A stretch of 64,000 bases of DNA from Algoriphagus terrigena DSM 22685. GTDB taxonomy: Bacteria > Bacteroidota > Bacteroidia > Cytophagales > Cyclobacteriaceae. The translations under genes were made by a program, and so were the position numbers. Below are positions 7,289 to 16,940 of the stretch, piece by piece. How positions within the stretch are numbered: position 1 is the first letter of the stretch; every line of letters starts with the position of its first letter. Location: the NCBI RefSeq assembly GCF_000429445.1, contig NZ_AUBW01000011.1, positions 62,001-126,000 of the forward strand, read 5' to 3'. The notes below the pieces were generated by a model. It made no database searches. It saw only the letters and a program-made list of their open reading frames with translations, and was not told the origin of the DNA.

Positions 7289-9604
7289 ATGAAGATATAT
7301 AAGTGGATAGACAAGTATAACAAGAGATACTGCTACAAGATCAACAACAAGTATTATCGCGGGAGAGACGCCGGAGGCAGTGTGTTTTTTCGACTGCATC
7401 CCAAGATCATCCTGTATTATCTGGTGAGGTTACTTATTGTACTTGTGGGTATTATCACGTTCAAGAGAAGTATTCTGGATGAGCTGAAGAAGCCCCTCCA
7501 ATCCAACCGTTCAGTATTCCTTTCTCCGGACTTTCACAGCAGTTTTTCCATCCGGGTCCAGGAGTTTTTTCTGACGCTGTTTGGCTATCGGTTCTTTGTT
7601 TCTCCAGCTACCCTTCCGCAATTGGGGCAAAAGGAAGTGATGCGGCAAAAGATAAGATTCCCCCAAGTTGAGCGCGTGGAGGTCTCGGTGATCATTCCGG
7701 TCTTCAATCAGCTGTCCTACACATACAATTGTCTAAAGTCAATCGAGGACAATCTTCCTGAATCAATCAAGCTTGAAATTATTGTGGTGGACGATTGCTC
7801 CTCAGACGATACACCGGCTTTTCTCCAAGAGAATGTCACAGGAATCACCTACATCCGAAACGAAGCGAACAAGGGGTTTTTGGTAAACTGCAACGAGGCG
7901 TCAAAGCTTGCCAAGGGGAGCTACCTGTATTTTCTGAATAACGACACACAGGTCACTGCTGGCTGGCTGGAGCTGATGCTTGACGTCTTGAAGGACGAAC
8001 AAGTCGGATGTGTGGGGAATAAACTAATCTATGCTCACGGGCTTTTGCAGGAAGCTGGAGGGATCATCTACCCGGACGCGAGTGGCGCCAACTATGGGAG
8101 AAATGACCTGCCTGACCGACCTAGGTACAATTACATTAGAGCCGTCGATTATTGTTCTGGGGCCAGCCTCTTGTTGAGGAAAGCGGATTTTGAGCAGCTC
8201 GGCCGTTTTGACGAGCGATATACACCTGCTTACTACGAAGATACCGATCTATGTTTTGCGGTGAGAAATGTGCTGAAAAAGAAAGTTGTGTATCAGCCCC
8301 TTGCCGAGATAATTCATTTCGAAGGAGTTTCTTCGGGGAAGATCATCAAGAAGAATACAGTAAAGGCTTATCAGGAAGTGAACCGTGAGAAATTCCAGAA
8401 GAAGTGGGAATCTGTATTGCTCGACGTTCACGGTCGGAGAGAGGATGTGTCAGCTGATAGCCGCAAGTTTTTGCCGGCCAAGCGCATGGTCTTTGTTGAC
8501 AACATTATCCCTGCCCATGACAAGAATTCGGGTTCTTTCAGAGCGTATCAGTTGATCAAGATGCTGACGGAACTGGACTACCACATCACCTTTATCCCCG
8601 ATGATGCAAATAGGACAGAGCCATATTTTTCTGATTTGGTAAAAATAGGAGTAGAAGTCTTGTATCGCTATCCTAACCGACCGGCGATGATCAGAGAGCT
8701 GAATGCAACGCTCGAACAGTGCGAGTTAATCTGGATCAGCAGGCCGGAGATGAACATGGAGTTTCGATGGCTTTTCAAGAAATTCCCTGAGGCAAGATGG
8801 GTGTATGACACCATCGATCTGCACCACATCCGCCTGCAGCGACAAGCCGAGCAAGTGGGTGATGAACACTTGATGGCGGAAGCGCAGCGGGTGAAAAAAG
8901 ATGAGCTGGAGATCGCAGAGGCGGCGGATCTTACCCTGACAGTGACTTGGGACGAAAAGATTTTGCTCGAAAAAGAAGGTGTAAAAAACGTCTCCGTTAT
9001 TCCCAATATTCATGACCCGGTTGTTTTACGTCAGGATCAGCCTTTTGATCATCGGGAAGGCCTACTATTTATTGGAGCCTATGATCATCCGCCGAATATT
9101 GACGCTGCGCAATGGCTGGTCCATGAGATCATGCCCGAAGTTTGGAAGGTGTTGCCATCCCTGAAGCTGACCTTGCTTGGAAGTAAACCTACTCCGGAAA
9201 TCTCTGCTCTGGCCACTGACCGGGTTTTTGTTCCCGGGTATGTGGCGGATGTGTCAGCTTACTTCCTGAGCCATCGGTTGTTTGTCGCGCCTTTGAGATT
9301 CGGAGCTGGAATGAAGGGGAAAATCGGTCAGAGCCTCGCCTACAAACTTCCCGTGATTACGAGCGTCGTCGGCGCGGAGGGGATGAATCTAACCGATGGC
9401 GAAAACGTTCTGCTCGCTAACAGCACGGAAGAGTACGTTGCGAAGATACTTGCGCTTTACGGCCAGGAGGATTTGTGGAATACCCTTTACTCCAACTCCC
9501 ATCAGGCAATCGCGCAATACAGTTATAGTACAATCAAAAAGGATGTGACAACGCTTTTGGATACGTTGTCTCCGGAAAACCCCAACAGACACTCCCATGC
9601 CTGA
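7289..9604 (+). CDS. Bifunctional GT2-GT4 glycosyltransferase
   Basis: A 771-residue protein with two glycosyltransferase domains, probably adding two successive sugars to a surface glycan. The GT2 half is intact: VIIPVFNQ near 134, VVDDCSSDD near 165, FLNNDTQV near 215 and YYEDTDL near 314. The GT4 half begins about residue 390 and has DTIDLHHIRL, IPNIHD and GAGMKGKIGQSLAYKLP near 672, very like the upstream 5110 protein. The basic N-terminus followed by a hydrophobic stretch (YYLVRLLIVLVGIITF) may anchor it to the membrane. Its last codons overlap the start of the next gene by 8 bp, which points to translational coupling. Confidence 0.92.
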   Translation: MKIYKWIDKYNKRYCYKINNKYYRGRDAGGSVFFRLHPKIILYYLVRLLIVLVGIITFKRSILDELKKPLQSNRSVFLSPDFHSSFSIRVQEFFLTLFGYRFFVSPATLPQLGQKEVMRQKIRFPQVERVEVSVIIPVFNQLSYTYNCLKSIEDNLPESIKLEIIVVDDCSSDDTPAFLQENVTGITYIRNEANKGFLVNCNEASKLAKGSYLYFLNNDTQVTAGWLELMLDVLKDEQVGCVGNKLIYAHGLLQEAGGIIYPDASGANYGRNDLPDRPRYNYIRAVDYCSGASLLLRKADFEQLGRFDERYTPAYYEDTDLCFAVRNVLKKKVVYQPLAEIIHFEGVSSGKIIKKNTVKAYQEVNREKFQKKWESVLLDVHGRREDVSADSRKFLPAKRMVFVDNIIPAHDKNSGSFRAYQLIKMLTELDYHITFIPDDANRTEPYFSDLVKIGVEVLYRYPNRPAMIRELNATLEQCELIWISRPEMNMEFRWLFKKFPEARWVYDTIDLHHIRLQRQAEQVGDEHLMAEAQRVKKDELEIAEAADLTLTVTWDEKILLEKEGVKNVSVIPNIHDPVVLRQDQPFDHREGLLFIGAYDHPPNIDAAQWLVHEIMPEVWKVLPSLKLTLLGSKPTPEISALATDRVFVPGYVADVSAYFLSHRLFVAPLRFGAGMKGKIGQSLAYKLPVITSVVGAEGMNLTDGENVLLANSTEEYVAKILALYGQEDLWNTLYSNSHQAIAQYSYSTIKKDVTTLLDTLSPENPNRHSHA

Positions 9605-10559
9605 TATCTCGCCCAAAGTCTCCATAATCATTCCGACCTACAACTATGGTCGTTATATTGAGGGCCTCATTGCAAATCTTCAACAGCAGTCTTATGAAAA
9701 CTGGGAGGCGATAATAGTTGATGACGGTTCTACGGATAACACTGAAGAACAAGTGGAGAAATATGGAAAAGGGGACGATAGGATTATTTATTTGAGGATT
9801 ACGAACCGAGGATGCGCCGGTGCAAGAAATGCCGGCTTGGAGCTCGCGACGGGCGACTTTTTGCATTTTCTGGATGCAGATGATCTGATGAGCAGAGACA
9901 AACTTCGGCTACAGCTGGAGCAGGCATTGACACTGCCTCCTGACGTGATCACCTACACCGATCTAGTTTATTTTGAGGATAAATTCCCTGACAGACACTT
10001 TCCTGATTTCAATATGAAGGGGATTGAGTGGATGCCAAAATTCGACGGCAATGATCTGAAAATGCTGGAAGCACTGGTCAGAAATAATTTCACAGCGGTA
10101 AGCAGTCCACTGGTTTCCAGGAACTTTATCTTAGAAAATAAACTGAGTTTTGACGGGAGACTCGACAGCAAAGAAGACTGGCTTTTTTGGATTGAATGTG
10201 CGCTGGCGAATGCGTCATTTCGCTATTTCGGCGACGATAGAGCACAGACACTGATTCGACGTCATGGCAGTAGCCTTACTTTACAAACGAATACTCTGCA
10301 ATTCGGCGAAGTGATATTTCGAAAGAAGCTAAGCGCCGTGATCGAAACATCCAAAGTTGCCCCTGAGATCAAGCTGAAGTTGAACCGGATGAATAGTGAA
10401 TTGCACAAATGGTTGATGCTAAGGATTGTCGAAAGAATTAACTTTCGGAATCCAAGGGAAGTTATAGACTGTGTCAAGCGTTTGGGCTTGAAAACTACAT
10501 TGATTTACTTGTTCAAATACCTCAATTATAAGAGGAAGTCGGGACAGAATTTAAGCTAA
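9597..10559 (+). CDS. Glycosyltransferase family 2
   Basis: A 320-residue GT-A enzyme. The N-terminus VSIIIPTYNYGRY, the nucleotide site IVDDGSTDNTE near residue 40, NRGCAGARNAG and the metal-binding FLDADD near residue 91 are the standard intact GT2 motifs. The ATG at 9597 lies inside the stop region of the upstream fusion protein. It is the last gene of the rightward glycan block. Donor sugar and acceptor are unknown. No membrane helix is evident, although the C-terminus is very basic (YLNYKRKSGQ), which may bring it to the inner face of the membrane. Confidence 0.92.
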   Translation: MPDISPKVSIIIPTYNYGRYIEGLIANLQQQSYENWEAIIVDDGSTDNTEEQVEKYGKGDDRIIYLRITNRGCAGARNAGLELATGDFLHFLDADDLMSRDKLRLQLEQALTLPPDVITYTDLVYFEDKFPDRHFPDFNMKGIEWMPKFDGNDLKMLEALVRNNFTAVSSPLVSRNFILENKLSFDGRLDSKEDWLFWIECALANASFRYFGDDRAQTLIRRHGSSLTLQTNTLQFGEVIFRKKLSAVIETSKVAPEIKLKLNRMNSELHKWLMLRIVERINFRNPREVIDCVKRLGLKTTLIYLFKYLNYKRKSGQNLS

Positions 10560-10815
10560 TGGGTTTGTGGGCCGATAGGCAGCGCAGGATAAGATGAATG
10601 GAGACCAGCAACTCCAAACCAGGACCATCCAAATCCCAGTATGCAACGGTGACAACGTCGACATAAAGGACTGTTCCGACGCGTTGAAAGCACGATTTGT
10701 ATCAATTACCGGCTGCTGGTTTCTCAATAGGGCCGGCAATTCTTTCTTAGACCCTTAAAAGGTCACTCTCGCAGCGGAATGGATAAAATCGCAGCGAAAG
10801 GAAACAGTTTGTTTC

Positions 10816-11976
10816 TCAATGCGCCAAGACCGGTCTTAAGGAAGGCTGCATCACTTCCTCATAGATCTCCATCAATTGCCCGGCAATCAGCTGTTGATCA
10901 AAGCGTTTGATATTCCTATAACCTTTCTGGATGAGACTTTCACGTTGGATTTCGTCACTGAGCAAGTCGATGTGGGCTATCAAAGCCGCGGGATCATCCG
11001 GTGCACCATATAGAGCGCCATTTCCCCCTGCTTCACGAAAGCACGATCCCGTCGAAGTGATGACGGGTACGCCCATTCGTTGGGCTTCGATGATCGGAAT
11101 TCCAAATCCTTCAAAGTAAGAAGGGTAAATGAAGACATGGGCCATCTTGTATACTGCAGGCAGGTCATCAAATGCGACATTGTGTAAAAAGAGGACTTTG
11201 TCTTGCAGTCCCTGTTCAGCGATGTAGGTTTTCAAATCTGCCAGATAGGAAGTGGGTCTTCCTACGACGACTACCGGCAAACTCCAATCACTTCGTTCTT
11301 TCAAGGCTTGGAGAATCAACTGTACGTTTTTTCGTTTGTCAATCGTGCTGACGAAAAGCAGGTAGCGATCCGGGAGATTGTATTTTTGCTTTACCGATTG
11401 GCTTTTCGCTGAGCTGACGTCCTGATTGAAGATTTCATGCGCACCTTGATAGACTACTTTGATCTTTGCGGGGTCGATTTGGAAGTAGGAAATAAGGTCC
11501 TCTTTTGTTTGTTCGCTCACTGCGATTACCTGATCTGCTGCTCGGCACGACCTCGCCATTTTCAACTTGTAGATCTGCACATCGATCGGATTAAACAGTT
11601 CAGGATACCTGCAGAAGAGAAGGTCGTGTACTGTGACGACGTACTTGGTCGATTTACTTTTGAAAAGCGGGATTTCATTGCTTAAGCCGTGGAATATATC
11701 CAATTGGCTCTCGCAATGCTTCAAGCCCTGAAAAACACTTCTCCACAGCCCCGCTATACCTGGAAGTTTCCACATATCGGTCGGAGTGATGGTCTTTTGG
11801 TTGGTGTTGTGACACGCATAGGAAATCTCGGCGGCTTCTCTTCTGACTTCAGGGGTGAAGAGTAGGTAGTCGTTAGTGGGGAAGTTTTGGCTCAGTGACT
11901 TTAAGATGAACCGGCTATAATTCCCTAAGCCTGTAAAATTTTTGTACGCGCGTTTTGCGTCAAATCCGATCTTCAT
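10816..11976 (-). CDS. Glycosyltransferase family 4 (GT-B fold)
   Basis: Retaining GT-B glycosyltransferase, 386 residues from the chosen start. MKIGFDAKRAYKNFTGLGN is the usual opening of mannosyl/glucosyltransferase-like GT4 proteins, so I prefer the ATG at 11976 to in-frame starts at 12003 and 12042. The donor-site region EGFGIPIIEAQRMGVPVITS near residue 286 contains the E-x7-E motif, and HGLSNEIP lies in the N-lobe. It is convergent with the rightward glycosyltransferases, separated by 256 bp in which I see no gene. It probably adds a sugar in the same glycan pathway, under separate control. Confidence 0.9.
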   Translation of the reverse strand: MKIGFDAKRAYKNFTGLGNYSRFILKSLSQNFPTNDYLLFTPEVRREAAEISYACHNTNQKTITPTDMWKLPGIAGLWRSVFQGLKHCESQLDIFHGLSNEIPLFKSKSTKYVVTVHDLLFCRYPELFNPIDVQIYKLKMARSCRAADQVIAVSEQTKEDLISYFQIDPAKIKVVYQGAHEIFNQDVSSAKSQSVKQKYNLPDRYLLFVSTIDKRKNVQLILQALKERSDWSLPVVVVGRPTSYLADLKTYIAEQGLQDKVLFLHNVAFDDLPAVYKMAHVFIYPSYFEGFGIPIIEAQRMGVPVITSTGSCFREAGGNGALYGAPDDPAALIAHIDLLSDEIQRESLIQKGYRNIKRFDQQLIAGQLMEIYEEVMQPSLRPVLAH

Positions 11977-12421
11977 AAAAGTAGTTGGTTGGTCTGTTTT
12001 CATATCTCTAACGTTGAGGAATGACATATTGCTACAGGACATTGTTAAACAAAAAGCGTCCCACTCGTCGTGGGTAGGATGTATCTGTCTTGATTGAGTT
12101 TAAAAACGGCTTACCGTTTGGGCTATTTTGGGGTCAAGCTGGCCTTGCCGGGGATACTCTTCTATTTTTTTGTAAGTACTTGTTTTAGTGATTTTTAAGA
12201 AAATATCTTTAAAAAAACAGGGATGTTTTGTTCCTGATTTGACGGGTTTTCACCCCAGATTCCAAAGGCGTTTGCAAATTTCGGTCCGATCTGTATGAAG
12301 ATAGTGAATTCCAAAGTATTTCTATTTCTAATTACTGATTTTCAGCGTCTTATTCGTATCTTTTTTAGCTGCGATGTACGCTTGAACGTGATAGATTTTT
12401 TTCCAACGATTTTTAAACCAT
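11977..12421. other. Intergenic region with two small inverted repeats
   Basis: Divergent spacer between the GT4 gene and the lipoprotein gene. It holds the inverted repeat AAACGG-CTTA-CCGTTT at 12104-12119 and the hairpin CCCAC-TCGTC-GTGGG at 12060-12074. Neither has a T-tract, so operators or chance are more likely than terminators. No clear TAnnTTTG promoter is seen. A weak frame at 12295-12561 overlaps the lipoprotein gene and is not supported. Confidence 0.4.
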
Positions 12422-13300
12422 ATGCCTATGAAAATGCTCCCGGCGACGATGAGGTTCTGTATTTACCTTTTTCTGTTGCCCTTTTTCTGCTGTTTTTTCA
12501 GTTGTGTCAACTTGAAGACTGTCAGCGATTTTTCGGCCACTTCTCTGGTAAGCGTCAATAATTTCGAGCAGATCGATTACACTTTCTCGGATCACTGCAT
12601 TGATCGATGTGAAGATGAGGCGATTAAAAAATTTGAATTCCAGCGCGCTTTGGCATGTTCCTGCGACTTATACCTAGCGGCGGACAGCGTCACGCAGGTA
12701 ATGTTTCAGGCAATCGGCGGATACTTCCACGGCTTGGGAAGTCTTGCGCAAAATGAACTGACTACCTATACCACGGATGCAGTGGTCAATTCGCTGACAG
12801 CGGCAGAATTGGGACCGCTACGGATCGATGAAAACCTTGCGGGTGCCTATGCGGCGGTTTCCAATGTGATGTTGCGCGCCACTACTGATTTGTACAGAAG
12901 GAGAAAGATCGCAGCCTACATCGGTGAAGCCAATGAGCCCATGCAGGTCTTGCTGAGCAGCTGGCAGGTGATCATCCGCACGAACCTCAAAGGAGAGTTG
13001 AGATTTAAAAAAGAGCGGCTCTATGCCTATTACATGGATATGAAGATGAATAGTACCCTGCAGTCTGACTACGAAAAGGGGAGTGCTGCAGGAGACTATT
13101 ACCGGGCACTCAGAGAGATTCAGCGACAAGAAAAGCAGATGGATCTTTTTGCCGAAGGGCTTGGGGAAATCGCCAAAGGGCATCAGGTGTTGTATGAAAA
13201 CAGGAACAAGCTTTCTGTCAAAAACCTTGCAGTGACGATGTTGGGCTATTCCGGCCAGGTCAAAATCCTGGTATCCGAATTCAACAAACTTAATCAATAG
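12422..13300 (+). CDS. Putative lipoprotein of unknown function
   Basis: About 292 residues. A basic N-terminus is followed by a strongly hydrophobic stretch ending in CCFFSC, a plausible lipobox, so the mature protein would be a lipid-anchored periplasmic protein. The rest is mainly helical with charged heptad-like segments (REIQRQEKQMDLFAEGLGEI), suggesting a coiled coil or helical bundle. I do not recognise a family. The second ATG at 12428 (MKMLPATMRF) is an equally good start. It is followed after 5 bp by the small helical protein at 13306, so the two are almost certainly co-expressed. Confidence 0.75.
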   Translation: MPMKMLPATMRFCIYLFLLPFFCCFFSCVNLKTVSDFSATSLVSVNNFEQIDYTFSDHCIDRCEDEAIKKFEFQRALACSCDLYLAADSVTQVMFQAIGGYFHGLGSLAQNELTTYTTDAVVNSLTAAELGPLRIDENLAGAYAAVSNVMLRATTDLYRRRKIAAYIGEANEPMQVLLSSWQVIIRTNLKGELRFKKERLYAYYMDMKMNSTLQSDYEKGSAAGDYYRALREIQRQEKQMDLFAEGLGEIAKGHQVLYENRNKLSVKNLAVTMLGYSGQVKILVSEFNKLNQ

Positions 13301-13305
13301 AGACT

Positions 13306-13707
13306 ATGGCCAATCTGACTTCCGAACAAGCAAATCGATTATCCGATGACTTTTTTTATCTGAGCATGGCCATCGCGGACTTCAGGTATGCGCACTGGGA
13401 GTCGCTTACCTTAGAGGAAAACAAAGAGCTGAGCGAAATGCAGGGAGCGCTCCTACGGTGTGGGGAGGATATATTGGCCTTCTCGACTACCCTGGTGATG
13501 GACGAGGCAGCGGAGTCATTGTCCAAGATCAGTTCCATTACAGAAGAGATTCGCGGAAGCGTCAAGACACTGTCCGCCATTCAAAAAGGATTGAATACTG
13601 CCGCTGCATTCTTGATTCTTGGAGTGGCGATCGTAAAAAGGGACCCGATGGCGATAGGAAATTCAATAAAGGACCTTTTTATGACTTGGAAGGGAAACCC
13701 GGAATGA
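13306..13707 (+). CDS. Small helical protein with one hydrophobic segment
   Basis: 133 residues, unrecognised. The sequence is nearly all helical: an N-terminal half rich in acidic residues, then a heptad-like segment (LSKISSITEEIRGSVKTL), then one possible membrane helix (TAAAFLILGVAIV) and a short basic tail. It starts 5 bp after the upstream lipoprotein. The pairing of a lipoprotein with a bundle-forming single-pass protein could mean a membrane complex, but this is inference. The stop codon lies in a 9-bp inverted repeat (CCGGAATGA at 13699-13707, TCATTCCGG at 13730-13738) without a T-tract. Confidence 0.7.
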   Translation: MANLTSEQANRLSDDFFYLSMAIADFRYAHWESLTLEENKELSEMQGALLRCGEDILAFSTTLVMDEAAESLSKISSITEEIRGSVKTLSAIQKGLNTAAAFLILGVAIVKRDPMAIGNSIKDLFMTWKGNPE

Positions 13708-14279
13708 TTTTGACAAGGCTCACTTCGAGTCATTCCGGCATCTGGCGACTATAAAAATTCTAAGCCTCACGTGTTTCCACTGAATTTTTCTCCTACTCAC
13801 TCCACACCATGAGTTCCCGGACACCGAGCACCTTCTCGCTTGGTTGGAGAGCATGCTCAAATTTTTTCAAAACGAAATTTCCCCACTGGTGTCTTCGTGG
13901 ACAGTCGCAGTAAGTTTATACGTACCTGTGGTTATAAGACTAAAATAATTTTCGTTTCGAAAAAAAGTTTAAAAAAAACACGGTTTTGTTAAAAGATCAT
14001 TTGCTTAGCTTAACATAAGAGTCTAAATTAGAGAGCATTATTTGTTTGATTTTTGCACTTCACTGGAGTCCTTTTTTGAAATCAAACCGGGACTTTTGAT
14101 TCGGTACTGGATATTCACCTTTTTGTTAGAATGCCTGCTTTTGTTGTTGAGGTGGAGTTTTGTTCAGTTTCTATTGATTCAGCTTTTAGTCTACTTTGAC
14201 CGGAATCCATCTGTGGGATTTGATTGACAGGTGCTTTTTAACTCAAGGCTTTTAAAACTTACGCATCAAGGATTTTTAT
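13708..14279. other. Intergenic region before the five-gene operon
   Basis: 572 bp, AT-rich from about 13940. It contains the right arm of the inverted repeat at 13730-13738. A 31-codon frame at 13853-13948 encodes an amphipathic then hydrophobic peptide (MLKFFQNEISPLVSS at its start), but no promoter or family supports it. A weak promoter-like pair, TTTG near 14000 followed by TAAATTAG near 14024, is below the quality of other promoters here. The promoter of the large operon must lie in this stretch or upstream. Confidence 0.4.
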
Positions 14280-16844
14280 ATGCCATTCCAGAAAATGATT
14301 TGTGGTCCGATCCTCCGTCGCGTGGAGAAAAATAAGGTTTCGGTCTGGGCTGCGTTCATGGCCAACAATCACATTACCCTGAAAATATGGGAGGGTGACA
14401 ACATCGAGCATTCCAGCGGAACACTTTTCAGCGCCAGCAATACTCCCATTGCTGAGGGAGAGAGCCATACGCTTCAATTTGGAGCAAATCTTTGGATTGC
14501 GCTGGTGACGGTTGACGTTCCGAGTCCGGGCCTTGATCCCACCAAAGTGTACAGCTACAATATGGTATACCATGAGATCGATGACCCTCAGGAAACCGAT
14601 TTTTTAAAGGACAAATTTCTCGAAGATGGGAAGACGGAAGGTGAGCGACCCCAGCTTGCGCTAGGCTACAAAAAGAACGTATTACCCTCGTTTTGTCTGC
14701 CGGGCGACACTCCCGATAAACTAAATATTGCTCACGGCAGTTGCCGAAAGATGCATGGCCACGGACAAGATGCCCTGGCACTCTTGGATAAAAAGATCAA
14801 GGAAAATGTGGGTGATCCTCTTAAGCGTCCCCAAGCACTCTTCCTGACAGGAGATCAGATTTACGCAGACGAAGTTCCGGGCTTCTTTCTCAGGAGTTTG
14901 GGAGCTATGGACGGCAGCTCGATCTTCGGTCCCAATATCGAAAAGATGACGATTAATGCGGACGGAGGCGCTGCTCAGGAGCATGAGGCAGACGTGGTCA
15001 ATTACCCGCCATATTTTCGTCAAAGGCTTGTAAACAAATTCGCCGGCTTCTCCAGCGAGGCAGCTGCCAATCATCTGCTAAGCTTTGAGGAATATGCCGG
15101 AACCTATCTCAAATATTGGAATATAAGGTCCTGGAGCGGTGACATGATTGCAGAGATTAAGAAGATAGCAGATGCCAGCCCAGAGCAACTTTCCGCGAAA
15201 CTCGATGAAGTGATTACCAAATTCGTCGACGATCCAAGCCCCGCAGCAGATACCAATCTGGTCAATCTCATCCGCGATAATTCCAACATCAGACCTACCG
15301 ATGCATTTGTCTTCAGCGAAGACAGCATTACCAAGGCTGAATTCCGGAATTCAGATAGCGAAAAGTTCAAAAATTGGCTGAAAGAGACCAAATCCTCCTT
15401 GCGTCATGAACTGGTGGATATGGCGGCTTTTATGAAAAAGCTCCCGGAAGTGAGCCGGGTTCTTGCCAATGTGCCCACTTACATGATCATGGATGACCAC
15501 GAAGTGACCGACGACTGGGCTATCACCAAGCGTTGGAACAATCAGGTCCTTTCTAAGCCTTTTGGCAGAGACATCATCCGAAACGCGATGATGGCCTATG
15601 CGGTATTCCAGGATTGGGGAAATAATCCAGATGAATACAAGGAAGCGATCAGTATGATCTTTGACGATATGACTGACAGCACAAAAAAGAAAGCTCAGTT
15701 TCTGTTGTACGCTGGAGAATATGCCTTCAGGTATACGAATAGCAGCCATCTCAACACACTTCGAACCGAAGTGATTGACAAAATGGAAACCTTGTTGGGG
15801 ATGGGCAGCCAACCCGCTTCTTTGAAATGGGACTATAATGTTAAGCTTGGGACAACTCACGCAATCGTCTTGGATACCCGCACTCAGAGACATTACGAAA
15901 GTCTGAATACAGTTCCGGAACTGGTTTCAGAAAGTGCGCTCCTTACCCAAACTCCCGAGACACTTACTGACAATCCGCCCTTTGTAATTGTGGTTTCTCC
16001 CTGCCCTGTATTGGGCCTTCCCAATTTTGAAGAACTGGTGCAGCCGGCCGCCACTGCAATTATCTCATTGAAGAGCAAAAGTGACGGCAATCCGGGCATT
16101 ATCGGTGGCAACCTGAACTTTGATTTTGAAGCATGGGGATTTAGCGTTCCGGGGTTTGAACGACTGATTGCAAGACTTGATACCTATAAAAAAGTGGTAT
16201 TGCTTTCTGGAGATGTCCACTACGGAGCTACTACGGTCATGGACTATTGGAAAGGAACTTCGGCAACTCCCACCAGCCGGATCGTGCAGCTGACTTCCAG
16301 TGCCCTTAAGAACGAATGGCTTCCCAATTTACTCATTCTGAAAAGTGCCGTCGTACAGCGGATCCTAACTAGTTTCGGCGATGGACTATCCAAGTTTGGC
16401 TGGAAAAACAAGTTGATCTCTACCAACGGTGCAGTAACACCCCGCAACAGACAAAGACTGCGGCATACCACATCCACAATTCCCATTGAAGGTTGGACGC
16501 CGGGAAGCACAGTGAATCCCGCCCCGGATTGGAGATGGAAGCTGCGGGTATTAAAAGATAAAAAAGGATTGGAAGATGACCCCGTAGGCACAACTGATCT
16601 GGTTATCGGCAACGCCACTTCCATGAAAGATGGTTACTTCAATATCGTTTCCAGACATCAAAAAGCATACATGGAGGGCAAGTCCCCAAGGATAGCCTGG
16701 AACAGCAATGTTGGTTGGATCACCTTCACTGCAGACGGAGACAGTTGGAAAGTCAAGCACGAACTATTGGGAGTAAAGATGGAATATGAAGTATCCCTGA
16801 AAACCCCTGCGGCCGAGCAGGCAAGACCGGAATTACCGACCTGA
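14280..16844 (+). CDS. PhoD-like metallophosphatase/phosphodiesterase, enlarged
   Basis: 854 residues of the PhoD-like (alkaline phosphatase D) metallophosphatase group, which hydrolyses phosphomono- or diesters with a bound metal pair. Core motifs are present: NIAHGSCRK near 148, FLTGDQIYADE near 189, the metal-site MDDHEVTDDW near 403 and LLSGDVHYGA near 642. An N-terminal fibronectin-like strand region precedes the catalytic core, as in PhoD. Typical PhoD enzymes are about 500-580 aa and Tat-exported; this one is longer, with insertions around 200-390, and its N-terminus (MPFQKMICGPILRRV) is no signal peptide. It heads the operon of giant unknown proteins, 96 bp before the next gene, so it may act inside the cell on a substrate linked to them. 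Confidence 0.85.
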   Translation: MPFQKMICGPILRRVEKNKVSVWAAFMANNHITLKIWEGDNIEHSSGTLFSASNTPIAEGESHTLQFGANLWIALVTVDVPSPGLDPTKVYSYNMVYHEIDDPQETDFLKDKFLEDGKTEGERPQLALGYKKNVLPSFCLPGDTPDKLNIAHGSCRKMHGHGQDALALLDKKIKENVGDPLKRPQALFLTGDQIYADEVPGFFLRSLGAMDGSSIFGPNIEKMTINADGGAAQEHEADVVNYPPYFRQRLVNKFAGFSSEAAANHLLSFEEYAGTYLKYWNIRSWSGDMIAEIKKIADASPEQLSAKLDEVITKFVDDPSPAADTNLVNLIRDNSNIRPTDAFVFSEDSITKAEFRNSDSEKFKNWLKETKSSLRHELVDMAAFMKKLPEVSRVLANVPTYMIMDDHEVTDDWAITKRWNNQVLSKPFGRDIIRNAMMAYAVFQDWGNNPDEYKEAISMIFDDMTDSTKKKAQFLLYAGEYAFRYTNSSHLNTLRTEVIDKMETLLGMGSQPASLKWDYNVKLGTTHAIVLDTRTQRHYESLNTVPELVSESALLTQTPETLTDNPPFVIVVSPCPVLGLPNFEELVQPAATAIISLKSKSDGNPGIIGGNLNFDFEAWGFSVPGFERLIARLDTYKKVVLLSGDVHYGATTVMDYWKGTSATPTSRIVQLTSSALKNEWLPNLLILKSAVVQRILTSFGDGLSKFGWKNKLISTNGAVTPRNRQRLRHTTSTIPIEGWTPGSTVNPAPDWRWKLRVLKDKKGLEDDPVGTTDLVIGNATSMKDGYFNIVSRHQKAYMEGKSPRIAWNSNVGWITFTADGDSWKVKHELLGVKMEYEVSLKTPAAEQARPELPT

Positions 16845-16940
16845 TTGAAGGCGGTTTTCAACTGGATTAAGGTTCAGAAAAGAAGATTGGTTTGGAATGG
16901 AAGTGAAACAAGAATAGGACATCATGTAAACTGAAATAAG

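Noticed and set aside
12060..12119. Two hairpins as terminators
   Set aside because: No T-tract follows either, and both lie between divergent genes.
12295..12561. Plus-strand frame of 88 codons before the lipoprotein
   Set aside because: Overlaps the lipoprotein gene in another frame; composition is Phe-rich as expected from AT-rich DNA.
13853..13948. 31-codon amphipathic/hydrophobic frame
   Set aside because: Plausible peptide but no promoter, family or conservation to support it.
14042..14227. Hydrophobic 61-codon frame
   Set aside because: Starts at TTG in AT-rich DNA, with no supporting signal.
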